NCBI GenBank assembly: GCA_029298735.1
Contig: JANSLP010000016.1
Location: 124,001-188,000, forward strand
Source: Ophiostoma sp. CBS 140.51
Lineage: Eukaryota; Ascomycota; Sordariomycetes; Ophiostomatales; Ophiostomataceae
Direction of reading: 5' to 3'
Length of the DNA: 64,000 nucleotides
The notes under the pieces were generated by a model. It was not told where the DNA came from. It saw only the letters and a list, made by a program, of their open reading frames with translations, and searched no databases. Below are positions 34,143 to 46,800 of this stretch, one piece after another. The number at the start of each line of letters is the position of its first letter. Position 1 is the first letter of the stretch. Position numbers and translations under genes: made by a program.

Positions 34143-34610
34143 ATGGGCTTCCTTTCCTCCCTCTGGAACAAAAACCCGACCGACGAGGAGCGTCGCGCCG
34201 AGGCCGTCCGCACCGGCGAGGCCGTTCCCTCCCGCGCCGAGCGCCAAAAGTGCTGGGACGCCCGCGACAACTACTTTGGCTGTCTCGACCGCATAAACGT
34301 CATTGACGCCGTTGAGCCGAGAGGAGCGGCGGTTGCGCAGAAAGCGTGTGCCAAGGAGGGCGAGCAGCTGGAGAAGGACTGTGCTGCTGAGTGGGTAAGT
34401 ATTTCTATCCTCGCTTCGCTCGCATTGCCGTCGAGGTGCTCGTCGCCGCGAATATGTATACTGACGACAGACTAGGTCGCCCACTTTAAAAAGTTCCGCG
34501 TGGCCAACCACCAAAAGGAGCAACGGCTTGCTGCCCTCAAGGCCCAGGGCGCCAACGAGGTCCAAATCAACAACGGCCCCGGCGACTCTGTGCCCGTCAA
34601 CCGGAACTAG
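34143..34610 (+). CDS. COA6: COA6-like cytochrome c oxidase assembly factor
   Basis: Exons 34143..34394 and 34476..34610 (81-bp phase-0 intron, GTAAGT donor, CTGAC branch-like site, CTAG acceptor) give 128 residues. Seen: twin cysteine motifs CWDARDNYFGC (Cys37-x9-Cys47) and CAKEGEQLEKDC (Cys69-x10-Cys80), then an AAEW-VAHFKKFRV helix spanning the splice junction. This CX9C-CX10C arrangement with the WDARD start is that of the COX6B/COA6 coiled-coil-helix fold. Known: COA6 works in the mitochondrial intermembrane space, imported through Mia40, and supports copper delivery to Cox2 during complex IV assembly. COX12/COX6B itself is shorter and has a different spacing context, so COA6 is preferred. 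The ATG has an ideal CACCATGGG context. Confidence 0.88.
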
Positions 34611-35821
34611 GCGTGGTGGAGGACGACGGAAATTTGTAATTTATCTCCCAGTTCATGATGGACGGGAAAGGGGCGGCCTGATCACGGTTGACCGCCCGCG
34701 GCATTCAGAATACGCATAGGATATACACACGCCACACATAATTAAGCAAATTCAACTCAAAAAAAAACAGACAAGCTCGAAAAATGATGTGATATTTATG
34801 CTGGAGCTATCTCTAAGTTCTGTAGCTATGTCTAGTGATGCAAAAGTAAACAATATAATGAAAAAATCACGGCCTGTGAGCTTCGGCTTTGCTTTTGTTT
34901 TGTTGTTATGCCGAGCGCGGCTTGTCTTGTCCTCTCCACACTGTAGTCTAATCACAGAAATAGTGCCTGTCCAGCTCAGAGACAGAGCTTCCATCCGGTG
35001 ACATCATCCGCAGCTCTGAATAAAGACAAAGGACGGAGGACATACATGTTCGTCACACGCACATATGGGACAAAAAAACACCTCGGGTAGATAACGGACA
35101 TCACAGGTAAAAGGAAGAAGAAAAGTAGTCTTTTATGAAAAGAGAGAGAGAGAGGTTAAGCTAAAAAAGCCAATATGCGTCTGTAGTAGTAGAAAGAGAA
35201 AAAAAACAAGAGAGGTGAAAAAGGAACGGCTCTCGGGATTAGGAAAGGACAACGGGCAACGCAAACTAATGAAGAAACAAAGAATCAAAGAATCAAAAAT
35301 AAGGCTCGTGTGTTATGCAGCTCGGTCTTTATAGAGACAAGAGGAAAAGGAAAAAGATGGAGACAGAGGGAAATAGACAAGACGGAAATAGAGAAAAGGA
35401 CAAGACAAAGGAAAAGAACGGGAGAAATGAGAATGTAAAATGTAAAAGTGGTATCATGATGGGAGGGAGAAGATGTATTTCGGTTTTTCGGCATGACAAA
35501 AAAACGGCTGGGGGTGTAAACGAGAGCAGAAGCAAAAATGACAAGAAACAGGAGAATGAAGAAAATGAACCAAACAAAAAAAACACATAGACAAGAGGAG
35601 GGGGGAGATGACCACAGAAAGGCAAATCATATAAAGCCAATCAGGACCTCATCCACCCTCTTCACTGGGCCATTCCTTGATAGAGAACAGTCCTCCGTTA
35701 GCCTGCTTCCACACAACCACCACCACCACCACCACTATCCAACCGACTGCGTATTCCAAAATTTGTCACCTCTCCAACAGACATCTCCTCCCTTCCTCAT
35801 CTTTGTCCTCCAGCCCGCATC
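34611..35821. other. Convergent intergenic region COA6-MSS4
   Basis: This 1.2 kb between convergent genes has no supported gene. The plus strand is purine-rich from about 35100 to 35600, i.e. pyrimidine-rich in the MSS4 sense. A short (ACC)n run is at about 35717-35735. Confidence 0.5.
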
Positions 35822-38800
35822 TTATGCCGTCCCGTCCAGTTTTGGCAACGGCGGCAGCTCCTTGTCGAGACTGTCACGGCTCATCTGCATCTTGACCTTG
35901 CGGCCCGAGCCCACCGTGCCCGACCGCGACCGTGTACCCGATACACCGTACCCACTATCGGCGCTCTCAGGCTTGAGGCAGCCCGTGGCAGGCGGCGTGG
36001 GCGGGCTATTGCCCCGGTGGTGACTTCCACTGCTACCGCTTAGGCGCACACCACCAACACCAACACCACCACCATACTGTCCTGGAACGGCGGGCACGTC
36101 TTTCGCGGGTGTGGCTGGCCGGTCGTCGCTCTCGGTCGTGTGGCTGCTGAACCGGCTGCTGCGGCTACGGCCGCCCATCGACGAGTTCTCGTTGGCCTCG
36201 TCGACAATCGGCAGGACGGGCTGCTGCATCGACTCGCGGCGGTCGTTATGTGGCGGTGAGGGTGGTGAAGAGGTCGGCATGGACGGGATCGAGGACATGA
36301 AGGGTAGGGACGGCAGAGAGGGTAGGGTGGGTGCAGAGGTCGAGCTCTGGCCGGTGGGGCTGGCCACAAGACCGGGCAAAAGCGTGCCGTTGCCGATCGG
36401 GACCGTCGTTTGTGTCGTTTCGGTCTCGTTGACGGGCGATGTCTTATCGGCCTCGTCCTCGGCGGCACGATGCGAAGTCGTCGGGTTGCTGCTGCCGATT
36501 CCGCTGTTGTTGGCGTTGTTACTATTGCCGCCACGGTGCCGCAGGTTACCTGACCATCCGCCATGCTGGTGGTGGTGACCAGCAGCGTCCTTGCCCTTGT
36601 CGCGGCCGCTAGCCGTAGCCACACCATCGAATCCAGCACCATCGCCTGCATTGCCAACCGCGTCTCCGTTTTGAGCAGCTGACGCCGCAGCATCGGCTGC
36701 TGCCACTTCGCCACGGTCTTGTGCTTCGCGGGCCACGTCTTCGGGCGACATAGTGATGCCGGACATGAACTTGAGGAACCGATCGCCGTACTGTTGAGGC
36801 GGCAGAGCTGATATCTGGGTCGCATCGTTGGACAGCCCCTTCCAGAAATGTTCAATTTTCTTGACGATGCCGTACTGCGGTTGTTAGTGGAGGTATAATC
36901 AAATGGGAAAGACAGGCGTATACGTACGTGAGTAAGACAGTCGATGACACCGAGGTAGTAAATCTCCTCGGCCGGCGTGTTGTCCTGGTGCGTGGCCTGG
37001 AATCCGCCGTCGTCCTTGTAGAAAATGGACTGCTTGTTGTCGTCGAGCTCGTCTGGCATCTTGTTGCTGCTCTGGCCAATCGGGATGGGCCGCTCCGACT
37101 TCAGCATCTGGCGCAGCTCGCGCGTCTTGCGCTGGTGCTCCAGCTTGCTAGGCGTCCGCATCAGCACCGACTGTGCAGCCCCCGGTCCGTCGGCGTTTTG
37201 GTTGTCGCCGCGCGGCTCGAACACTTGCAGGATCTTGCCGCGAAGGTTTTCATCGTTGCCACGCCGGAGATCGTGTGTGCCAACCAACAAGGAATAATCC
37301 ATGATCTGGAGTCGCTGGAGCAGCTTGACATCCTTGTGCAGCTGCTCCAAGAAGAGCCGCTTCTTGATAATGCCCATCTCCAGGTGCTGGTGGCGGCGCA
37401 GCCAGTTGAGGTCCTTGAGAGTGGCGCGGGGGTTCTCCGACAGCAGCTCTTCGGGGTAGTCACGGCCAATCGTGGATCCTTTGAGGTCAAACGTTTGGTG
37501 GATGTCGCGGTGCGGCGGGAACAGGTTGTTCATGACGACAAAGTGAATCTTGCGTCCATATGGCATTTTGACACGGTGCAAGCCAAAGAATTGCGACAGG
37601 AGCGTGTTGGGGTTCTCGGTAACGTGCTTGTAGTAGTCCTTGAGAATCTTGCGCAAGAACTTGTGCTCAGAGTGGTGGATCGTCTTGATGATATAGCGGT
37701 AGTCCCGCGAGAAGTAGAAGAAGCTGCCACTCTTGCCGGGCGAGCCCAGTTCCGACAGAATGTACTTGCCCGCGAGAGACATGAGGTAGTCGGCTGGGTC
37801 CAGGTGAAACTTTTGGCGGAGGTGCCGGAAAACCCACGGCGCGTAGTCCTTGAACTTGAAGTCGTACTTGGCCGAGGGAACCAGCTCATTACCGGCGATA
37901 TCGAAAGTGGACTTTTGCTTCGCGTTGAAGTCTTCGTCCGTCAGAGGCCGGTCCAGCTTGGCGTTCGTGCGTGACACGGACACGCGGATGCCCGTGAGCA
38001 TGTTGTAGGCCGCCACCCAGTTCGTGTGCGTCTCGTCAACCTTGGTTCCAACTAAAACCTGGTCGTCGTCTTGCTCCATGCGCCGCTTCTTGCTGGCGCG
38101 TTTCTGGCGGTAGGCTTCGGCCCACCTAAGGGCGTCCTCGTCGGGCACAACCTCATCGCGTGGCAGGTCCGAGTGCAGAGACCGGGTGTTCCTACGCACC
38201 AGGCTCAAGGATGCCCTCCGACCGCCAATGCTGCTGATACTTCCGTTGCCTACACCGCCTGCGGCAGTGGGCGAGAAACGGCCAGAGGCAAAGGCGCCAG
38301 ACGGGTCAAAACCCTCGCGCGAGTTTCTTGCTGGCGAGACTTTGGGGACTTCGAGCGTGTGGCGGTGCTTAAGGCCAGCGGTCGGAGACAGGTGGGTGCC
38401 GGTAGCAGAGCTCGACGGACCAGCGGCTGGGTTATAGGCAGGTGGCGAGGAGAATCTGTGCGGCGGGATAGACGATTGGCCCGTCTGCAGGAACTGGGGG
38501 TTTGGACTTTGTGCTGAGAACTGGCTGGCCGAGGTCGACTCGGGGGTTGCTGCGGTCGTGGCTGTCGTGGGCGGTACTGGTGTCGATGACGCTGCTGCTG
38601 CTGCCGACGGGCCAGCACTAGACGTGCCATACTGGTCACTACTCCGGCTGCCTGCCTGGCGGGCGCTGTACAGGTCGGCAATGGACGGCTGAACGGAGCT
38701 AGCGCCAGTCGATGCAACTGAGTGTCGTGGGAACGTGTCGTCCGGGCTTGTGTCGGTCAGCTCGCTCTCCTCGGTGCTTGTACCGTTTGTCCAAGCAGTC

Positions 38801-39747
38801 TGCTGAGTCGGCAGCGGCTGGCTCTGGGAGTGGGGGATGTTGTTGACGCGTGTCCGGTCGGGCAGGTTCAGGTTCATCGGATTGGGGACAGAAATAGGGC
38901 CCCCATTAGGAAGTGGTTTTGTTTTCCGCGAGAGCGAATCTGGCTTAGGTGGAGGTGGTGGAGGGAGTGAGGGTGCTTCTGGCCGGTTCAGCGGAGACGA
39001 TGCCGCCATTTGTGTAGGAATAGGAGATGGGAGAGGAGAGGATGCGGCGGGGATGTGTTGAAGCGAGGAGAGTGATGGTGGTTTGTTGTCTGGTGGAGGA
39101 GGAGGTGCCCGCTCAGGTATTGAGGGTGCGTTGGAGCTTGTGATGGAGGCCGTGCGGCCGTTGAGATTGACGTCGTTGTTCATGTCGTTGTCCTTCTCGT
39201 AGAGAGACGAGCCACCGTAGCCGTCGAAACGCAGGTCTTCATCGGGCGGGCCAGTGGTCGTCTGGGAGCTAGCGGCACCGACGCTGCTGCTGCCACCGCC
39301 ACCACGCGTACTACCGCCATGGCCGGTCATGTCGGCCGACGAGGCGGCTGAGGCGTTGTCGTCTTCGTAGTCGTCGTCGTCGTTGTCGATGAACGTGGAG
39401 GATCGTTTGCGGCTGAAGAACAAAGGGCGGTCATTTATTGGTTTCGACTGGGTTATGGGCAAAGGAGCTTGCCGAGAGGGCGGAGAGGGAGGCGGCGACG
39501 TTGGCGGCGGTGGGGAGTAGCGGACAGGGCTCCCTCTGCCATTGACGACCGTCGTACTACTAGGAGCGTTGGCGTCGACGGGCGCGAGCGCGTGGCTGGT
39601 GATGCGCGTAGTGACGTTCTTGCCAAAAACTGCAGCCGGGCCGTCTCCTGGTACAGCGTTTGTCGTCGTTGCGGTCGTGGACGTCGCCGAGGCGAGCGAT
39701 TGGGTCGGGACGGGGCAGTTCTCTTCGTCGTGGGCAAAGGAGGGCAT
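35822..39747 (-). CDS. MSS4: MSS4, phosphatidylinositol-4-phosphate 5-kinase
   Basis: Exons (minus) 39747..36928 and 36874..35822, with a 53-bp phase-0 intron (GTACGT, CTAAC, GCAG), give 1,290 residues. The first 550 residues are disordered and Ser/Pro-rich. The PIP-kinase domain runs from about 570 to 965: SGSFFYFSRDYRYIIKTI with catalytic Lys688, FDLKGSTIGRDY near 754, IMDYSLLVGTHD with Asp817, and IYYLGVIDCLTHYGIVKKIE, the last crossing the splice site. A further 320 residues of low-complexity tail follow, much longer than I expect for yeast. Known: Mss4 makes PI(4,5)P2 at the plasma membrane, controlling actin, cell integrity signalling and TORC2-Slm1 recruitment. The catalytic motifs are intact. 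The frame that continues past the first exon into the intron encodes nonsense, so the intron is required. Confidence 0.97.
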
Positions 39748-40410
39748 TGCAGCAAACGGAGAGGGCCGGATGACGGGGACGCTATCCTTTGTCGAAGTTC
39801 TGAATGTCCTTTGTGTCGAAAGTCGAAGAATGCTGAATTCAATGGTGATGTTTGGATGGTCGGTCTACTTGGGGCACAACCGGCCAGAGGGCCCAGGGAA
39901 GATGGAGGCCCCTAGGAATACACACGTCGCGAGGGTTATCGAGACGAATGAGGAAAAGAAACTAAGGACGGATACGGGACGTCGTCATGGTGTCGCGGCG
40001 AGAGCTCAAGGGCGTATTCCAGGCAATCTGCCGATTGATCAAGGCGAAGGTCACCAAGACAATAGCAGTCGGTGACAATGGCAGACAGGAAAGTCGTCGA
40101 CTCGATACGGTACGTCGATAATGACGGTGGCCGGCAATTCAATGATCGATGGATAATCTGGCGATGCAGAAATGGTGATGCAAAAAGGGCGATGCTGAGA
40201 TGCTGAAATGAAAGCGGGCGTCGATGGACAGCAGTCGGCCGCGATGGAGATGCAGGTGAAGATACAAAAAGACGCTGATGAGCGAGAGGAAGAGCGAGAG
40301 CGAGTTCGTGTGTCGTCGTCGGCGTCGTTGGGAGAGAAGAAAAAAGCGTGCGGTTTGGCAATATTCAGGATCACAATAATCACAGGGTTGCGTTTTAGGG
40401 GTGAGGTGAG

Positions 40411-40440
40411 GCAGCAAAAGGCAGCAAAAGGCAGCAAAGA
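40411..40440. repeat. Tandem repeat, unit GCAGCAAAAG x3
   Basis: Three copies, the last with one change at its end, lie in the presumed MSS4 promoter or leader. Confidence 0.7.
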
Positions 40441-41960
40441 GAGGGCAGAGCGGGAAATGAGAGCAGGAGACGTAGGAGACACAAGAGGCAGGAGTGGTCC
40501 AGAAAGGGCAGAAGGGGCAGGAACAGAAAGCCAAGGGCGAGTCGGAAAAGTTGGCAAAACGCAATGCTGGCCCGCCAGCCAACAGGGCACACAGGGCAGA
40601 GCCACGCTGGGGCGGGCTGGACTGGGCTGGGCTTGGCTTGGCTGCGGCCGTCGCGGTGGGCCTCTTCCCTGCTTGTCTGGCTTGGACAGGCAGGCGCAGA
40701 TGGCCAATCACAGTGCGCGGTGGAGGGAGGACAGTGTGAGACAAACAGGCACTGGAGCTCTATTTCTTGTTAGGTTTTTGTTTGTTTAAGAGACTTTTGA
40801 CAGGCGCTACCGCCGCTACGGCTGTGTGTGACTGTTGCAACTGGCCAAAATGCTGATGCCATCGCGCCGTGCGGGCACCGTCAATTCCAGCTTCCAGGCC
40901 CTGCGATCCTGGAGTGGCCTCGAAACAGGAGGAAATGAAGCACGAGAAATGAATGATCAATCTGACAGCACATCGCCAGGTCCCCTGTCAATCAGTCTTT
41001 TAGTCTTTGATATACAGGGCATTTATTGATGCGTTCTTGCGCACTGTGTTCCTTCCCTGTTCGGCGTGTCCATGTCGCAGTTTCCTGTCGTGCAAAGATT
41101 AGTCGACGCTGCTCCTTCCTTTTCGGTCTGTGTCTGTTCTTGGTGCTTTTGGTGTGTTTGTTCTCGCGCGCTCGTATCGTGGGTCGCGGCTGCCGTTTCC
41201 AGCAGTATCTCGTCCCAGCACAGTCGCTCCTTCCTCCTTGCTTTGATCTCGTCTTTATCTTTCGTCTGGATTGCTCCTTCTTTGTTGGTCAGCATCTTCG
41301 CCCCCATTCCCCCCTTTCTTTTTGGCCTCTCCTCTCTTCTGCATCTGCATTTCTATCGAGCTTCTTTCTCCTCTTTTTCTTTTCTCTTGAACCTCCATCG
41401 CCACCACATCCACTCCAACTACTTCCAACCACCCATCCCAGCTCAATACGGGCTAGGGTCGGCCAGGAAGCTATTGTTTGCTCCGCCCGTGCTATCCGCT
41501 TGCCCATTAGGGCAAATGCAGTCCAATGCGGTCCACAACAATGCAGCAGTCACCGTCTTTTGGGGGTCTTTTTTCGTCTTGTTCGCAGTCCTTGTCGTCA
41601 CTGTTTCTCGTCCTCGCTCTCGGTAGTGCCTAGACACACGGCGTTTGTGCTACAGCTCTGGTGTCCCCAGTGGCAATAGCCAGGAGAAGCCCCAATGCGG
41701 TCGGTAGAGCGACACACTCCTCTCACTACTTCTTACTGTGAATTTCTCCTGGGACGACAGGGGCACGCTCGTGGTCAAGCAGGCTCGGCAGGTCCCCGAT
41801 GCTCCGTTCCTGGAAAGCTGCTGGAAGCGTGATCCTGGCAGACGCGACCTTTTTTTCGCTTGCCAATGGTCGTGTTTCTCGCGTGTTCCTGGGGCGTGTT
41901 GTCCACACTATCGACCTAGTGGTACGTCCGAGTCAAGAATTCGATACGAGCAGACAAGCA

Positions 41961-41989
41961 GACGAGAGGACGAGAGGACGAGAGGACGA
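41961..41989. repeat. Tandem repeat, unit ACGAGAGG x3.6
   Basis: A short perfect 8-bp tandem array in a purine-rich intergenic segment. Confidence 0.75.
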
Positions 41990-43804
41990 GAAAAAACACA
42001 GAAACAAGATACACAAAACAAAGTGTTGTTCTTGTGTTCCCCTTCTCCAATCTTCTTTTGTCGTGTGCGTCTTTGTGCATCTTCCGCCCTGAGTTGGCCT
42101 GTCCAGTCCCTGGTTCTTCTGTCTCATGCAGTGCTCGCCACGTTGCGCTGTCTTTCTTGTAGTCTCTTTGTCTTTTGTCACTGAAAGTATCCCAGCATCC
42201 CCCATGTCTTCAAAAGCCCCATCGCCCACCATTCTTCATCTCTCGGCCTCGTATCGACACCGACCGTTCCGCCCATCACCTCTCTCGCCTCTTCCAGTAA
42301 AGCGCCCTCCCCGAATCCCCCCACAACTCATTTCACTCTTCAGGCACCCCGTTTCCCGGGCAGCCCAAAGGGGCCCAAAACAGTGCTCCCAGCCAATCTG
42401 GCCCATCTGTGCCAACTGCCAAGTGATCAAGAGTGATCAAAAGGGTTCAAAATGCTCAACGGGGGCTCCAGTGACAAAAACCAAGACCCGAAGGAGGAGT
42501 AGCGAGAGAAACGGTGACGATAATACGCGTGTGGCCCGTGGTTCACTTGTCGCGCTGCTCGTGTTGGCTTGTCTTGTCCGTGAACTTCTTTCTCCGGTTC
42601 TTTTGCCAGTGTTTCTATTCTTGTTCCTGCCGCCCTGCATTGTCCTCCTCCTCCTGTCTTGCGCACGTCCTGCAACCGTTTTTCTTTTGATGCTCTTCCT
42701 TCCTTCACGGCCTCGCACGGTTGCATTGACATTTAATTCGCCCTGTTCGCCCTGCGTCTCAGGCACCCTTGCCCGTTCTTTTTGTTCCTTTTTGTCATTT
42801 TTGTCATTTCTGTCCGTTTTATCGTGTGTTTGCTGCAGGAGTCTGCAGCTGCAACAAACGGCACTGGAATTTTATTTGGCTTCCTTCCGGTGTTTTTGCA
42901 CATCGCACAAGAGGGAATGAGCTCTGCGTTGTCTGCCGTCGGAGCCAATCATCAAAACCCCGGGCACGGCCACCATACGACACCAGGTTTCTCCATCGCC
43001 CCCATCGTGGTGAGAAGCTGAGAAGACGAACCAGAAAAGAAGACGAAAAACGCAGACGCAATGCGACGCTTCGCTGATGATCGCTGCTGATCGACCAGCC
43101 CGTGCAGTCGGGAGATGTGAGACAGGACGGCAGTAAGAAATGAGAGCAACAGTACCGAAGGTGAGCAGCAGCAGCAGCAGCAAAAGAAGAGCTGCCGATT
43201 CTTTGGACGAGAAACGAAAACCAAAGGGCACATGCATGCGCGTATCATATTTAAGCAAAGAAAGAGCTGCAAACAAAAACAACCACAAAAACAACTACAA
43301 CCACAACCACAAACATCACGACACATCAGCCCCAGACGCGGTCAGACAGCATCACTAAATATGAAATAAATGTGCACAGCATCTGAACAGCTCCTGCACA
43401 GCGCCACCACAGCTCATATGTATACATATACAGAGGTAGGTTGGTGCACACCATGCGCCTTGTGCACTTTACGTGAAAAAGTCGAAATGTATGTGCGACA
43501 GAAATGGCACCATTTCCACCTCTGTTTGGATCATGGTAAAAATGCAATTTTGCAATACTGCCCGGAGATATTTGTTTGGCGCGGAAGCACAATACAGAAC
43601 CGCGTCTGGCGTTTGTTTCATCGTGCTTTGAAGATCGACTACGAAATATCATGAAAAAGCAAGTAAACACAGAACACGGAGAATTCCGTTGAGAATTTAA
43701 GAGAGCAAAAATATTGGCATTAAATCTCCGATATTGATAACCATATCCTACATAGTAGTGCTCTATCTAGTATTACAGGCAAAAATCTTAACAGGGTCTC
43801 CTAT

Positions 43805-46800
43805 TTACCCGCCCGCCACCACGGCCAGCCCGTCGTAGATCATCCGCTTCACCGCGTAAAACGTGCCGCCCACCTTGGTCGCCGGACCGCCGTCAGACGG
43901 CAGGCCAATGCTCTCGACCTCGACGCGGCCCGTTGTCGTCTTCTTAACGGCCACGGACCCGTCAATCACGAGCGTACCCTCGCCGCGGAACTCGGCCGTG
44001 TGGCCTGAGGCTTGCATTGTGCGCCGCAGATCTGCCAACCGCAACTCGCCCACATGGAGAGGTTGTGTGCCGGCGCGGGCGGCTGCCAGGGCAATGTTGC
44101 TCGGCAGAACATCGAGTGTCGGCAGCTGGGCATTGGGTGCTACCGCAGCAGCTGGTGCAGCCGAAGATGGTGCAGTTACTGCGAGGGCACTGCCGCTGGC
44201 ATCCGTCTTTTGCCGCTTGCTGGAGCCGCTCGCCTCGTCGCCGTCGTCGTTGTTGTTGCCATCGGCATCGGCAGGCTTGTCCTCAATGGCAGCTGGTGTG
44301 TTTGCTGCTGGCAGTGCACACAACCCGGGGCGCAGCTGGCCCGTCATGGTGACAATGCCCAGCCCTCTCAAGTTCTGCCACTTGAGCTTCTTGACCAGCG
44401 CGTCGGCCAGCTTGACCACCCATGCGTGTGTGTCGACACTCGCATCGACGGCCGGGCCGCCTACAATAGGTAGCAGCACGTCCACGTCGGACTCAGTCAC
44501 GCCGCGGTTCGTACTGACCACACTGCGGTAGTGTGCAGCGACGGCGTCCGTCTCGGCCTCGCTGCCGCCCACCAAGATCAGCTTACGAGGCTCAATGAGC
44601 GGCAGCAAAATCTCGAGATTGCGTGCTGTATGCAAGCCCGAGTAGTCAACGTAGGCGATGCGCAGGCGTGCGGGCACGGACTCGGTGGTCGCAATCAGCT
44701 TGGCCGGACCCAGTACGCTGGCCGTCATGGCCGCTTCGGCAGCATCTTCAGCGTCATCGCCATCCACGTCGCTGTTGTACAGGCCGCCGTCCTTATCGGC
44801 ACCACCTTCGTCGTCGCTGCCGTCGCCGCCACCACGGCCGCGGCGTTTGCCATCCGTAGAATCACCACGGCGGTGGCCGTTGCTGTTGCTGTTGTTGGCG
44901 CCGTCGTGGTTGGGCCGCTTGTTGTCACCGCCCTGGCCACTGCCGACATCGTCCCATTTTCGCTTCTTGCCCAGCATCTCGGGAAGATGTGCGACTCCAT
45001 CACCGTTGCGGCCGCTCATGTCGTTCTCCTCCTCCTTTTCTTCTGCACGGAGATACTCGTCTGGTCGGATCAGCTCGCCAAAATCGTCGTTGCGCTTGCG
45101 GCGCACGGGTACGGGGAAGATGCGTTCACGGCCCTTTTTGCCGCGCACGTCAAAGTCGTAGTGGCCCTTGCGCTTAATCAAGATATTGACGCCCAGGTCT
45201 TCGTCGCGCAGCACCACCTTTTTGCGGCTAGCCTGACCAATGGTCGTCGATACGTTGAGCACTTTGCCCTGGCGGTCGCCGTCGGACTCTTCGTCCGAGT
45301 CTGACGACGATTCTGAGGACACATCGTCGGCGCCATCTTCGAGGAGGGCCGCAATGCCGCCGCCCAGATTGCCCATACCGCCGTCACCGACAAGACTGGC
45401 ACCGACGCCGCCGCTGCCGGCCGTCGACAGCTGTGTTGCCTGGAGCTGGCGCTGGGTCGCGAGCCACTGCTGATAGAGGGCCAGCTCCGCGCCTTCCAAG
45501 GCCACTTTGCGTGTATCGCGGAACTCGAGCCGGCGGCCAGCACCCTGGACGAGACGGTCGGCCGCACTATCGGCGTCATGGTTGCCGCCGTCGCGCCACC
45601 ACTCCCAGAGCGTCCGCGCAATCGATGGCGGCCGGTCGTCCGAGAGTACACCGGGCACTTCTGTCAAAATAACCAGGTTCTGTGGATCGTCGGCAATTCT
45701 CCGCAGGATCTCCTTGGAGAAGCCCCATTCGAGGGAGGCGTCGCTGGCGAGAATGACTTTGCCGGCGCTGCTGCCTGACCCCGATGGTTGTTGACTTAGG
45801 ATGCGGTCGACTTGTGACCTTCTCTCCAGTAACCGCATGTGTCTTAAATCGAATGGGCCAGCCTCTTTGGTCTTGCCGTCGTCACCACCGCCACCGCCTC
45901 CACGGCCATTCGCCTGCTTGGCACCATCAGCCACGGCCTCGAATTCTTGGACGATACTGTCGTTCATCCACTCAAGAAGTGTCCGCGCGTGCCGCACGAG
46001 ACTTCCGGATGTGCGGCCGGCCAAGTAGAGTTTGGACCGCGACAGGTTTTCACTGTCGTTATTTGATGAAGATGCAGCAGCCTCTTTGCGCCAGGCGTGC
46101 TCCAAAAAGTAGGCCAGCTCCAAAATACGCGCCGTCGAGTCGACGGGGATCAGAACCGTACCACCGCGCACGATACAGGTGCGGATGGTCTCCAGCAGAT
46201 GCTCGTCACGCAGACCGGGGCGGTCCACCTGCGGCGCACGACTGCTAGACACAAGCGCTGTCGGCTTGCGCAGCTGCTCAATGACCTCAGAACCGCCACC
46301 GTGTGCACCGCCAATCCAGGCAGCGCCTGCAAACACGTTTTCCTTGTATTGGCCCCAGTCGACGCCGTAGACAATGGACTCGAGCCCGAGCTGGATGTGC
46401 CATAGTGTGCCGCCGAGCGTGCGGCCGGCATTGTAGGCGGTGATGGTGAGGCCGTTGAGGGGTGGCAGGCTGGGTGGTGCCTGCGGCTGGTGTGGCTGCG
46501 AGTACTTGAGCTCGCGGATGAGCGAGAAATAGCGTGTAATCTCGTCTGGGGTCGGTGCTGGCAACAAAAACCGGCTGTGTTCGGCGGCGGTCGACTGTTC
46601 GTACGAGTAGGCGACCTCCGTTAAAGATGTGCGGGGGATGATGGCCGCAGCGAGCGGCGTCGAAGCATAAAGATCTTGCAGTAGGGTACGGCCCAAGTCG
46701 ATGACGGGCTTTGTTGCAAAAATGGGGATGCGCGCAAACAATGGGAAATTCTTGCAGCAGTAGGCGAAGGCGGCAATGTGCGAGACGGTCGCGTGGGTCA

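Larger units (their letters stand above)
39748..43804. other. Intergenic region upstream of MSS4
   Basis: This 4.1 kb lies between MSS4 and the 3' end of CFT2. No gene is supported. The MSS4-proximal part is purine-rich on the plus strand (pyrimidine-rich in MSS4 sense) around 40200-40560. Short repeats occur: GCAGCAAAAG three times (40411-40440) and ACGAGAGG about 3.5 times (41961-41989). A CCAAT box is at 40704-40708. A second, T-rich plus-strand zone spans 41030-42900. Confidence 0.5.
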
